In this document: positions 31,451-43,019 of the stretch, in pieces | Position numbering within the stretch: the stretch's first letter is position 1 | How the letters are laid out: each line of letters starts with the position of its first letter | From: Diphasiastrum complanatum | Taxonomy: Eukaryota > Streptophyta > Lycopodiopsida > Lycopodiales > Lycopodiaceae | DNA: 64,000 nucleotides | NCBI GenBank assembly: GCA_029204225.1 | Contig: CM055092.1 | Location: 82,998,212 to 83,062,211, forward strand | Direction: 5' to 3' | Position numbers and translations under genes: made by a program | The notes under the pieces: generated by a model | The model's database searches: none | Told to the model about the DNA's origin: nothing | What the model saw: the letters and a program-made list of their open reading frames with translations, nothing else

Positions 31451-32859
31451 GACATGTCTCTTGCATCGGTGTTAGGTACTAGGGTAGATCCGTTCCATAC
31501 TAGCCCCAAGAACTTCCAAAAAGTGGAGTCTAAACACCTCATAGCTTGGGAAAATCCATGTCATACAAGCCCACAAAGGTCAAGCCCTAACCCAAGTATT
31601 AGCTCACATAAAGTAGCTGCATTTATGTTAATTGATCTTTAGAGTGCCATAATCATAACGACTCATTTTAACTATGAAACACATAGTTAAATGATTGTAC
31701 TCTTAAGAAAGATTAGCCCTAAAACATCTTTAAATTTTTCATGAGTAGATATGTCGTATTGCTCAATGTGTTTGAACATGATTGTTATGAACCCTAAAGA
31801 ATCGAGTGGAAAGACAAAACGAAAAAGTGTCCTTATGCATAACATCGTACTTGGATGCAAGGTGAGGACATCGCTTGAGAACTACCCATCTCCAGATATG
31901 TGCGAAAACACCTTCCTTAGATACAAGCGATTCAATACGACAACAGTGGGTTATTGGTAGTGCAATATTATTTATTAGGTATACTTATTTCAAGAAACGT
32001 ATTAGACCTACTCAAGCAGGTAAGTGCATAGGAAGAGGCAACATCCACCTCTAATGCAATGTTCCATACAAGTTGTTTACTAGATTTGGAGCAAGCACTA
32101 CAACATATTGTCTCTTTAGGTAATCACTATGCCTCAATACTATTACTGCTTAAATCTCTTACATTATATCCAATCTTGTACCAAAACGTACAGAATGACA
32201 ATTTTCATGCGTAATCAAATTTCACACATTCATTAGCAATTTGCTAAGCATTCTGATACGGCAAAAAAAAACCCGTGGGCAGCCATCTACTATAATGTCC
32301 TGGCTGTATTTGAAGGTTCAAGCATCCACTTGTCAATCATGCTACAAGCTTTGAAAAGAAGCATATACATAAATGGAATGACAAGAGGTGTCATTAGTGT
32401 GTTTTAAAGCAGATCAATAATCATATTATAGTGGGCAGATGGCTCTGTCCATCGCACTTTGGATGGGCGGCCATCTGCTTATTTGGTAGGTATGAATTCC
32501 TCAAAAAAGTGACAAATCTTGCTAGAAAAAGTGCGATGGCCAATATGTAGGTAGTCGTTGTTCATTGATAAAAAAAACAGCAGATGCTTGAGATTCATAC
32601 CTCAATAATCGAATGAGGAAAGTGCTGAGGTAGCGGCCAATTGTAGACCCTTCAAAAGCTTCTTTAGAAGCAAGGCTTCAAGTATGTGAGCAACATATGT
32701 AAAGCATTCTAGCAAGCATAATGCCGTAGTGCAACGGTGAGCATTACTACAAAAACAATAGTATTTTTATCTTAGATTGTAGAAAGACCCTCACGAATAG
32801 TAACTCTTCCAAATTGTTCACAAACCTCCACATAGTAATCTTCAAGTGGTTTTAGGTCC

Positions 32860-32860
<1 letters not shown>
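31451..32860. other. AT-rich sequence with a short hairpin
   Basis: A frame MSYCSMCLNMIVMNPKESSG... (31751-31960) is unrecognised. At about 32431-32478 the sequence GCAGATGG...CCATC / GGATGG...CCATCTGC forms an imperfect 18-19-pair hairpin. Nothing else identified. Confidence 0.4.

Positions 32861-32862
<2 letters not shown>

Positions 32863-32931
<69 letters not shown>
32863..32931. repeat. Compound (TA)n(GA)n microsatellite
   Basis: About 30 bases of TA repeat are followed by about 38 of GA. Confidence 0.95.
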
Positions 32932-32932
<1 letters not shown>

Positions 32933-33130
32933 AAAACTTCAAGAATGGAAAAAGTGAGGTTTAGAGTTGTGTCACCCACCTTTTTATAGAAACCAAAGTT
33001 CACTTTGGTACACTAGGTATACGAAATTGCACACCGTTATATTAAAACCCTATCAAGTGCATTCATCTTAGTCATTCAAAGAAGACTTGATCACCAAGTT
33101 ACAATTTGAATTTCAAAGGGGCCTCCAAAA

Positions 33131-33234
33131 TTAGAGTGGCAAAACGAGGTAGAAAGATTGGTTAAGTAAAGAAGGGGGGACATTAATATGATTGCTAAAT
33201 AAAGAATAATATCCATGAAGTAGAGTCCATGAGC

Positions 33235-33302
<68 letters not shown>

Positions 33303-34330
33303 TTTTCTTTTTCAAGGCCTGAAAAATCTTTTCTAATATGAGAATTATAAAATTTCTCTTCCCTCTCATATTTTTCAACAAGCCCAACCAAATTTGCAGC
33401 AAACATTTCAATGGTACCCAAGGGATCGATCTTGGTTTTGCCAAATTCCAAGTACATTTTTACCCAAATGTAATGTATAAAAAAGGTCTGTAAAACATAG
33501 CACGTTATCTTCAGGTCCAATAGTGTTGCAAGTAGTACGATTTGTTCCATTAATAAAACTATGCAGCAAGACAGCCATGAAAATGATCAAAGTTTGAATG
33601 AATAGATTTGGGAGAGGAAGGGGCTCCCCATAACCCAGATTTATAGTACCTTGATACCATCCTGAGGACTAAAACATAAAACAGACCTAAGTTAGCTTAT
33701 GAATCCAAGTAAGGTAAAGGTTTTGATACTATCCCGGCCAAAGGATAGTCGGATTTACATCTCAAGGATGCATAGAGAGAGAGATAAACAGATCAAAGCT
33801 CCTCTTGACAAGTCAAGACCAAAACCTTTTAAAATTTCTTATTCATAAACCAACAAGGAGAGACATAGCTGAAAAGTATACAATACTAATAAAGCATCAT
33901 TAAGCAAAACATATTTCAAGACATCCAGCTGGTACCTGCCACCATCCCACCACACAAAACCGCGCAAGTTAGCACAGTGAGGAAGACAGGTGTCAACGCC
34001 GAATGTCAGTTGTTATCCATGTACAAAATACGTTTAACTTAACTAATCAGCTTGCAATGTAAATAAAATTTTATAGTCCTATCTTCCCTTACTGAAAGTT
34101 GGTTATAGTGATAGGCCAAACCATATCGATACCGTATCAAGGCGAATGCCATGCTGATTAGTTTGATGGTTTTGGTCCTTTTTTTGAATATAAATACAAC
34201 ACTATGCATTAGACATTAAGATGTATAAGAAGTGTAGCAAAATGCTAACGAATAAGTAGCTTGGACTAGTACATTAAGTTTGGGGCAAATCCATGTCATA
34301 CCAACCTTCGTATCTGTAAACAGATAAAGT
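33131..34330 (-). mobile_element. Copia-like 5' end fragment, copy B
   Basis: Minus-strand frame (33590-33300) NRTTCNTIGPEDNVLCFTDL, then KMYLEFGKTKIDPLGTIEM and ANLVGLVEKYEREEK, is gag-like and aligns with copy A (TDKATCDAANPDDGIFCLVD). Upstream, TGGTATCAAGGTAC (about 33647-33660) is a PBS-like site following CTCAGGA. The leader shares TGCCACCATC and CAGTTGTTATCC with copy A. A GA microsatellite interrupts the gag-like frame. Confidence 0.55.
33236..33299. repeat. (GA)n microsatellite
   Basis: About 64 bases of GA repeat inside the gag-like frame of the copia fragment. Confidence 0.95.
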
Positions 34331-34929
34331 ACGGTTCACATAACTTCTTGAGCAAATCCATGCTATACAAGAGTCTGCAAGCTATTTTACCATTTTAAAA
34401 AAAAAATTGATCGTGACGTAGAAGGCAGTAAACACCACAATATCCGTATGTGAAAAGACCTTTGTACAAATTGATGTACTTTTAAAGCATGTAAATCGGT
34501 TTAGCAATCATGACTAAAGAGGGTTACCATTTATCCTATGATAAGTATTGAATCTATATGTTATGGTAGTGCATGATAGATATGGGATGTATGTTTTGAG
34601 AGACCGTAAGGAATCATTCTGCTTTTTTATAGCAATCTCTCACGTTGTCACCATACTCTTTATGCTTTAAAAAAAAAAAAAAAACCAACCGGAAGGACTG
34701 AAGTACGCCTAAAGTACTAACCTAAAAAGTAGACGCAAATGATTCTTGTGAGGCGATCATGTTTGCATTTGATTGTACTTGAGAATGATGGAATGCAAAT
34801 GATCTCAACCGTTGAGGTGGTAATAAATGTACTTGGAGGTTTAAAAATTCCCCACCAAAAACTATAGAGGCCATATTGCCTGTAAAGTAATGCACATCAA
34901 GTGGAGTAAAGTAACATTGGGTACCATTC

Positions 34930-34931
<2 letters not shown>
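34331..34931. other. No recognised feature
   Basis: AT-rich; includes A-tracts near 34400 and 34670. No domain seen. Confidence 0.4.

Positions 34932-35011
<80 letters not shown>
34932..35011. repeat. (GA)n microsatellite
   Basis: A pure GA repeat of about 80 bases, the longest in the window together with the CT run at 7432. Confidence 0.95.
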
Positions 35012-35014
<3 letters not shown>

Positions 35015-35559
35015 ACATACATTTTGGCCAATCTAAATGATATGTGAAAAAAAAGAAAAAAAATGTAAATTGATTCTAGGGCTTGTGTATTGTCAACATT
35101 TCACTACAACAATGGTAAGACTCAATAAACTAGAAAACATGCATCATGGTCATAAGCTAGTTGTTATTTTCATCCATGATTTGTTCAATTTGTGCACTTT
35201 GTGAGCATTCACCATTATAATGTGAAAATTTTCATGAAAATTTAAGTTAACATGTTAGGGTGTACGACATGCTAAACGATTGTACTATGCAATGCAAATT
35301 ATAAGTGCTAAAAAGACAATTTGTACTTATAGCAGACAAATAGAAATATACATGGTAGAGCAAGCATCTAGTTCATTACGATAGCAAGCAATTCACAAAA
35401 AACCTATATTTAGATTAATCAAGAAGTTTTGTTGTTGGATTAGCATTTTATGGTATGTTTAATGGAATTCATCTAAAACAAATTGAACATTGCCTATACA
35501 ATTAGGATTGCTTGCATTTAGGCCAATGTCTATTATAGCTTGTGGCATGAATCTCCATA

Positions 35560-36830
35560 GTAGCATTTTATTAGTAAAAGTAAAAGTATGCTAAGACCAA
35601 GAAATGCAATCTACATATTCATATAATCTCGTTTGTGCTACAATAAAAGTACAATACACTATTTCACATAACAAAGTTTTGACAAGGTGTAGGAGATTTT
35701 ATTGAATGTAAAGTAGTAAAAAAGCATTACAGTTAGTTAATAGGATATGATGATATAGTAATGTAATCAAGTGGTATGTAGCAATATGGCATCATTATAG
35801 TACTTGACTACAAAAAGTAAGTGTACAAGTCTAAGTTTGAAATGTCATTCTAAGAAGGTGGAATATCATATAAAGGACAAATTTACTTCTCTACTCTCTT
35901 ATGTTGCTACTAATGATCATGTTGATGTCCATAAAAATGTCAAGAAGCAACTGATAAACTTATTCTAATAGCTTTTTATTCATATGCGTAAAATTCAATA
36001 GATCAACATGCTAAATCAAGAGTGTGTACATCTATATTCTGGGAAGATCTTCAATATATAGGATATTTGTATTGTATACTGCTTAGAAAATGAAAGCTTG
36101 GTCTAATTATGCATCATGACCCAAAACTATACATTTACAAATCATACTAATTATCCTCTATAACACCATGTGCAAAAACTTAAATTGGAGAATAGTGTCT
36201 ACAAATAATAACAAAATACGTATAGAAAGCATTAAATGTTTCGTAAAGCGCCATACATATAAAGTGATAAGATTCAACAACAAGTCTCCAAAAAAAAGAA
36301 GGTAGAATGACAACTCAATCTCGTAAAGATTCTATCAAGTGAAAAGTAGTACAATAAGCATATATTGATAGGTAGTGACAATATCATAATGTGATTGACT
36401 TGTAAGTGAAAACATGGCACGATTCTTGAAATTGACTACAAAAATCAATTGTACTTGTTTTGTTGTGGAGACATCATTATAAAAAGATAGCCAATTCATG
36501 TAGAAGACAAATTACAATTGTCCAATATGTTAATGTCCATAATAAGGAGAGAAAGCAACCCGTTAAATCATGAGTGTGTATATCAATGCCATGAGAAAAC
36601 CAAGCCGAAATTATGCATCTCAAGGTAAAACCGTAGATGTTCAACACCAAAAAAGCTCTATAAAATCATATGCAAAATTCAAATTGGAGACTAAAGTATA
36701 ATAAGTGTAAAAGCACACAATGATGAAATACATTAAAAAAGCATTACACGTCCTTGTAAAGCACCATACAAATAAAGTGATAAGACATAACAATGAATCT
36801 ACAAAACTAAAAAGATGATTTTTAATCATT
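35560..36830. repeat. Degenerate long tandem repeat
   Basis: Blocks recur in the same order: AAAGCATTA...GGATATGATGATATAGTAATG...ACTACAAAAAGTAAGTGTAC at about 35700-35880 and again near 36340-36510; ATGCATC...AAATTGGAGA...AAAGCATTA...TAAAGCGCCATACATATAAAGTGATAAGA at about 36110-36270 and again near 36615-36790. The period is roughly 0.5-0.65 kb with heavy divergence. No coding potential. Confidence 0.65.
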
Positions 36831-36906
36831 ACACATTAAAAAGTTCTAGCTTGGACAAATCAGCTATTTTGATGTAGATCTTACCTTGAGGCTTGGAATG
36901 AGGTGT

Positions 36907-36993
36907 AATATAGACAAAGCATTATTTATATCTAATCCATTGAAACTTCCCTCCAAATTAAGCATGTGAGGATATAATGTTAAGGAAATGCAG
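36907..36993 (+). repeat. ~80-bp dispersed repeat, copy 1
   Basis: From AATATAGACAAAGC to GGATATAATGTTAAGGAA, nearly identical to 60138-60217 in the same orientation. Here it runs into gypsy RT sequence; there it joins gypsy gag leader. Confidence 0.9.
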
Positions 36994-37610
36994 ACCTTTC
37001 TAGGAATGATGGGATATCATAGAAGATATATTTATGCCTATTCAGATCGTACTCATATTCTATATGAAATACTAAAGAAAGGAGCAGTCTATCATGTCAC
37101 TTTCGAGTGTTACAAAGGCTTTTGGAATTTGATAGATGCTTTGTGAATGCGCCCATTTTTAGACCACCAAATTGGAGCAAACCATTTCATGTTCATGCAG
37201 ATGCCCTAGATAATAGTGGGATGTGTATTAGCGCAACCAAGAGATGAAAAGGGATATGACCATCCTATATATTATGCAAGCAATCAGTTAACCCCTGTTG
37301 AGAAAATTTATTCAACAACGGAACATGAAGCGTTAAGATTAATTTTTGCACTTCGACAATTTCGGCATTTTTTGTTGGATAATAAATTTGTGGTGTATAT
37401 GGATCACCAACCATTGCTATACCTTATTAATAAGCCTACAATCATTGGAAGGATTGCAAGATGGTTGATTTTATTGCAAGCATTTGAATTTGATGTGCGA
37501 ATTTAACCTGGAAGGGTGGTCCATACCGTTGCGGATCAGCTTTCTTGTATTCAAACATGTATGGTTGAGGAAGGCATTGATGAAATGTCTGATGCGCATT
37601 TATTCACTTT
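36990..37610 (+). pseudogene. Ty3/gypsy RT end and RNase H
   Basis: TFLGMMGYHRRYI...(RT C-terminal FLG..GYYR.FI), then after a stop GCVLAQPRDEKGYDHPIYYA, SNQLTPVEKIYSTTEHEALR, LIFALRQFRHFLLDNKF and VYMDHQPLLYLINKP. These are clear RNase H motifs of gypsy pol (GxVL.Q, Y..TE+E.L, TDH..L.). Stops at about 37207 and 37504 break the frame. The integrase is absent. Confidence 0.9.
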
Positions 37611-37639
37611 GAAATCAGTCATGGAGATATTTTGAGAGA

Positions 37640-38277
37640 TTTCAACAAGTTTAGTCATATTTTGGTAAATTGTCAATATGAGGCCAAAACTCATTTTAGA
37701 ATTGGAGATAAACTTTTTGAGGTTATATTAGTTTAAAATACATTCAATAAACACTTTCTGAAAGTGTGGGAAAGTTGGTAGTCGAGTTTGAGAGAGATTC
37801 AAATTTGAACTTTGGGTACATTGAATCTAGACCCAAAAATAGTAGGGTTTACATTCTGGAAGGAAGCCAAGTGGCCAAATAGGGTTTGGACCGACTATAT
37901 ATTGTTGTAACTCATGGAGAAAGAGATCTTCTCTCTTTTCTCTCTCATTTCATCATTATACATGGTTCTATTTGGGTTCTACTACTCACTGGTGCACTCT
38001 TGATGATATCTTGCAATTTTATGTGTAGAATGATCATTTATTGTTATTTTTGGTTCCACACGTGTGAAATACAGTAAGGTACTGTAGTTGTACGGAAAAA
38101 AAAAAAAAAAACTATATTTTATGTTTTGGTTCATGTTTGATCAGTATCTCTTAGATTTTGCATCTCATTTTGTATGTAGATGCTAATTTTTCTACATTGG
38201 CAAGATTGTTGGTTTGCTCCTTGTAACCAAAGATCAGGGACATGGATTGGATATTGAATGATCTGAAATCCTTCACA
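37640..38277 (+). mobile_element. Candidate copia 5' LTR (3' boundary only)
   Basis: The sequence just upstream of the PBS at 38278 ends CCTTCACA, as an LTR should. Its 5' end was not located; TGTCAATATGAGG near 37671 is one candidate. The segment 38170-38270 is related to the reverse strand of 56000-56100. Confidence 0.4.
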
Positions 38278-38292
38278 TGGTATTAGAGATAT
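38278..38292 (+). promoter_or_regulatory. Copia-type primer binding site, diverged
   Basis: TGGTATTAGAGATAT follows CCTTCACA and resembles the TGGTATCAGAG class. A copia gag begins about 600 bases downstream, as expected after a leader. Confidence 0.6.
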
Positions 38293-38875
38293 TGTGTTTC
38301 AGGCTATGAAAGGATCAGCCATCTTTATCAAAGATTTGGAGGAGTTACCAATGCTAGAGCATGCTAGATTGATCTCTACTCAAAAATCAGCATTTTTGCA
38401 TGTGTAGAATTGATCTTTTGTAGGTCAAAACTCAATATAGGGTTATATACTTGATCAATTCCAATTTCACACTTGGTTTACTGGAATAAGATGATTTCTG
38501 GTGCATTAGGAAGGTCTCATTGGAGTCTACAAGAAGATATACCAAGTTTCTAGAAATTGCATGTAGAATTTGAGATATTCAATTTTTTGTTATTTTGTCA
38601 AAACCCTAATTTTGATTGGATCTCTAGTTTGTGAGGTTACTGAACTTCATTTGAGTGTGTTTCAATCTTAGAAAGTGGCAAGAATCATTAGATTGAGGAT
38701 AGATCATAGGTTGATCAAGATTTCACTATTCTATGTGTCGATTTTCTAGTTAGAAGTGCTAGAAGAGATTTGAGAGGTTCCATATCTTTGTGATTTCTTG
38801 AGTTCATTTGTTGACATTCAAGAGAGTGCTTTGTGCATTGGAACAATCTGAAAGGAAGATCAGGTCATTGCAACA

Positions 38876-39060
38876 TGGCTGCAAGTGGTGGATTCATGTT
38901 GGAAGGCAATGATAGGCTTATCTCAAGTAACTATTCATTGTGGAAAGTGCAGATGGAATCACTTCTTGAGATGAATGATGTTTTGGATATTGTTATAGGT
39001 TTGGAGGAGAGACCAACAACTCAACAAGATCAAATGAGGTAAACAAGAGAGCTAAAAGAG
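38876..39060 (+). pseudogene. Copia gag N-terminus
   Basis: MAASGGFMLEGNDRLISSNY, SLWKVQMESLLEMNDVLDIV and IGLEERPTTQQDQ match the DUF4219/UBN2 start of copia gag (F.G..Y..W+..M...L...LW.I+). The minus-strand copy at 44967-44701 is similar in layout. It stops at 39040 and degenerates. Confidence 0.8.
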
Positions 39061-39384
39061 CTCTACGGTCAAGGCATTCAAGGATTCAAATTAACGGAAA
39101 GTGTTGGATTATTCTCTTTCTACCAATCGACTAATCGAATTTAATCTTCATCCATTTTTATCTAGTTCTGCAAATTTTTTCGTGTCTTTACACATTCTGC
39201 AATTTTACAAGTGTCTTTACACAGTCTGCAAAATTACACGGAGTGTTATCACAATGTCTCATTTTTTGCTTGTTAGGAATCTCGTTGAAAAATGCAGTGT
39301 TGTATTTTTCGCATTTTTTGCCTGATAGAAATCTCGTGTGAAATCACAGTGTCACATTTTTTGCTTTTTCCAAAGAGCCTCAAA
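39061..39384. other. Diverged spacer with short repeated motifs
   Basis: GTGTC(A)TTTACACA(G/T)TCTGCAA and TCACAGTGTCACATTTTTTGC blocks recur two or three times. No domain. Confidence 0.4.
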
Positions 39385-40268
39385 TGTTAAGGAAATGACT
39401 CTGGCAAATTGTGGGGCAATCCTAAATGAGATTTAAGGGCACCTTCTCCTTTTTTGTCTTTTTCGCGAAAAATCCGATAGTGTCGCCTGTGGCTGTTTTA
39501 GTTCATTATTGCAGAGCTATAGTTTTGGTTCATTTAGGCAGACAGAATGTTTACGGCCAATTTCACCGCTTATCAACAATCAATGACAAGGACCAAATGG
39601 ATGCTAGCGGGTCACCAGCCAACTGGCGATCGCAATTGATGACCTAATCTCTTAGTATAAATAGCTGTTCATCATACAATTAATAATAATTAGATTCATT
39701 GAAAATCAGAATTATTAGAAGCATTTGAATAGTTAGCTCTCTCTCTCTCAAGCCTGCGAGCTTGAACACTTCTAAGCATTCTAGCTCACTCCTTAGAGAG
39801 TTGTTTTAGAGATTGCTATTGTGCCACTGCTTATCAGCATTGTGCAGTGATTCAGACTTTCATTTTAGCCGCTCAGAGATAGCATAGAGTACGTGGCTTC
39901 GATCCATAAGTTATTGTACTCATTTACTTCTGTTTTGTTTTGAATCAATACTATTCTTTATTGCTTTCAGCTTCGTATGCATTTTCTGGAGTTCTTCACG
40001 ACTAATTATTTGTCTAATAATTTTCGATGCTTAATTGTTTAGCTACGTAATCATTGTAGTACTGGCGATTTCAAAGTTAGTTACTATAAGTTCAAACATG
40101 ATTTCTACCACTATTGTCTTGTTTGAAATTGATAGGCGAAGTCATGGATTGGAAAGATGAAGATAGTTTATTCTGCCATGCACGAAAAGTTTTCTTTCTA
40201 GACACGCGAATAATTTTCATTCGTTTCTATTTGAGATAGAACTATCTTCTGCACACTACTTTCCGACA
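39385..40268 (+). repeat. Candidate solo or 5' LTR with TATA box
   Basis: Begins TGTTAAGGAAATGAC and ends CTTTCCGACA. It holds TATAAATA at 39656-39663 followed about 80 bases later by a CT-rich run, the form of an LTR promoter and R region. The sequence after it, GGTGAAACCTGC, is not a standard PBS, and no second copy was found. Boundaries are tentative. Confidence 0.45.
39656..39663 (+). promoter_or_regulatory. TATA box of candidate LTR
   Basis: TATAAATA, preceded by CTTAG and followed by GCTGTTCATCATACA, a typical plant retrotransposon promoter setting. Confidence 0.5.
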
Positions 40269-42008
40269 GGTGAAACCTGCTACAGGGTAGTACAATGAGG
40301 CATTATCGCTTTAGAATCTTTATTGCTTACTTCTGACAAGGTAATAGAGTATTTGGAAGCAGTAAATGCGGTATGGGGGCGAATGGTAGCAGAATTGTGT
40401 GGAGAAACTAGTTTTGACGACGGAAGTGCAGTTTGGCAGCGTGACTACTCATCATTGGCAACAATTTTGAGAGGGCAAGCAATCACAGGTGAGAGGTAGG
40501 CATGGTATGCCAATTACAGGTGAAAAATTCTTGTGATCAAGTTCAACTCTTGGGGTTCGAACCAACCAACGTCAAGTGGCATTTTGGGGAAATGCTTTTA
40601 CAGGCATGATCGGCAGTGGCATTGTCGAGTCAGGTGATAGCTGCATTGACACACACATCTGTAGCTTGAAAATTTCTCGTTCGGAGGGAAATGTGGGCTA
40701 GCTTGGAGGTACACACATCTTGGTGGTCACAGGTGATGGAAGTGCGCGGTGGTGCCAGTTGGAAGCCATTGGAAAAGATAGCGGACTTGCATTGGATGAG
40801 CTGTGTGTGGGACATATGGAGGATGAAGAACAGATCAATAATCACACTTTGGATGCTCTTGGCGAGTGGTGAGTGTGATGATTTTGCGGTTTTGTAGTCG
40901 GTAAGTCAATTTCGAACAAGCCATTTTAGTTGTGGAGCAGTGTATCAGGTTTGTTATCGAGAAATACTCTTCATGTTTTGTTATTGAACAAGGAAAACTA
41001 GATAGATCTCCATTCCTAAGATCCATTTGGATTTGAAAAAATCAGAGAAACCACAAAAATCGTTCATTTTCTACAATTTTGGTGATAAAGGGAGCAAATC
41101 TTTATCAAACAATGATAACTTTTTGGTCCTTTGCAACCAACCTTTGCCCACTTGCAAGCAAGACCTCCCTGATGTAGTGAAACTACATTTTGAAGGGCAA
41201 AAATTAATTTCCAACCATTTTTAAAAAATTGAAGAAAAACTGTCAAAAAAAGTTAAAAAATCCCTAAAATCAGAAAAATACTGAAAACCATCATTTGTCT
41301 GGTCTACTGTATGTATATTTGACCCATATCTAGTTATAGCAAGGTCGTCGAAGATTAATTCTAAAAATAGAAGGTTAAACTGACTGTTCCACTAGTTGTT
41401 GGTAACCTTTTGAAGAAAGTTTCACATCTTTCTGCAAGAATATCAGTTCTCTGAAAGGAACCTTCACCTGAATCTTCGCTAGAGTCACAGTCAATCCATC
41501 TTGTTATTTTTGGTAATCTATAAGTTGGGAGAACATTAAGTCAAGGTTATTTGTTATACTAAGCTATTTTTGTCAAAAAACTATCATTTTTTGCAAAATT
41601 AATAGTATCACTCTTCAACCTTCACTTGGACCTTCACCGACTTTTCTGATGTATCCAAATCTAGTGATTCATCATTTTTGAGTTCGGCGAAGGTTAGTTC
41701 CATCAATATTCTTCAAAAAGCTCATTTTAACCCTTGCCAAGTTTCAAAAAAGTTATTGTTTGTCAAAAGGACCTTCGCTAGTTCTATCCTAGTTTTATTT
41801 CTGTTAGATCTACCTACTTTTAAACAAGCAAAGGTTAGTTTTTTTATATTTGTCAGAAACAACCAATTAAGTGGTTATTACTCAAAAAAAAATTGAAAAA
41901 ACCCTCACAGAATTAACCTTCGCCAATACCATTTTTGAGTTCTGATCTATCTGATCTATGTTGGACTCACACACGTAGGGTGCCAAATCCCTCTCACTTA
42001 TTAAGCTT
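40269..42008. other. No gene; recurrent CCTTCGC/GCGAAGG motif
   Basis: Sequence 41340-41940 repeats CCTTC(A/G)C(C/T) and (G)CGAAGGTTAG at irregular spacing with TTTTTGTCAAAAA-like stretches, perhaps a degenerated repeat. Short frames only. Confidence 0.4.
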
Positions 42009-42377
42009 TTAATAAATCAACAATCTAATTAGGGTTGCCTCGGCATCCGCAAACCTTCCAACAGTATCCCCCACCAAACTGGTGGCGATCCCACGACACC
42101 TTGTGAGATTTATTATTTTGGACCTTGGTTCGTCTTTTATCAAATGGTATTGAACTTTTTCCACAAATTCCAAGCGTGACTCGTTGAAATCTTTGTCATG
42201 TGGCCAAAAACACTTATTGGCCCGGGAAAACCAACTGGTAGTTGTCCAAGTAACAAATTTCTTCTCCCAAGATGCACCCATCATTGTCGCATGGTAGTAC
42301 AGTCTGGCTAATGGTAGTTGATCCGAGACTTTGTCTGATGCCATTGGAAGATTTGGATCAAAGCATAAGGCAAGCAA
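42009..42377 (-). pseudogene. Unrecognised coding relic, family X copy 1
   Basis: A 122-codon open frame: CFDPNLPMASDKVSDQLPLA, RLYYHATMMGASWEKKFVTW. A minus-strand frame at 51769-52008 shares AMASNKLEDQLPVARLYYRA and MLGPPWSNNFQAW. Two independent decayed copies with conserved protein sequence imply a real, dispersed gene family, probably transposon-borne. No catalytic motif is recognised. Confidence 0.5.
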
Positions 42378-42397
42378 ACAATCGTCCCATCTCGTCG

Positions 42398-42599
42398 TTT
42401 GAAATATGAGGGGAACCCTTTTTTATTCACTAACTTGACTATTAGGCCTTGCAACATTTAATTCTCGCAAAAAGGCCTAAAGTCCTTTTATTAACTTTTA
42501 ACTAATCAAATAGCTTTAGGCCTTTTTGCGAGAAATAAATGTTGCAAGGCCTAATAGTCAAGTTAGTGAATAAAAAAGAGTTCCCCTCAAATTTCAAAT
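42398..42599. mobile_element. MITE-like inverted repeat, about 200 bp
   Basis: Arms 42398-42482 and 42514-42599 are near-perfect reverse complements (for example ACTTGACTATTAGGCCTTGC with GCAAGGCCTAATAGTCAAGT) around a 31-base loop. Small indels occur near AATTCTCGC/GCGAGAAATAA. No coding content. Almost the whole unit is arm, so it would fold into one long hairpin. No target duplication was clear. Confidence 0.85.
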
Positions 42600-42839
42600 T
42601 TCCAATAATAAGGGAGGTGGAAGCTGGCCAATAGAATTTGAGGCCAAAGTCCTAAAATCCACTATATATAGTGATACTTGTGATTCATTTTAAATGTTCC
42701 TTTCAATAAAGCAGATGAAACCTCTATTAAATTTGGAATTGGATGTCCTTGCTCTTCTTCCTTGCTTCATCTCTCATGATTTATTTGAACTTTGATTTGC
42801 TAATTGTTGGTATTAAATCTTGTTATACTTTTTATGAGA

Positions 42840-42842
<3 letters not shown>

Positions 42843-42889
<47 letters not shown>
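42843..42889. repeat. (GA)n microsatellite
   Basis: About 46 bases of GA repeat. Confidence 0.95.
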
Positions 42890-42891
<2 letters not shown>

Positions 42892-43019
42892 AAATTTTAT
42901 CTTTGGTGGATTAGGGTTAATATCATTGTAGTTTTAGATGTTGAATCATAAGCATGTGCTTGAAACTCAACTATGCTATCGCTCTCATGGGAATGAATCT
43001 CCATGTGACAAGTTAATAC

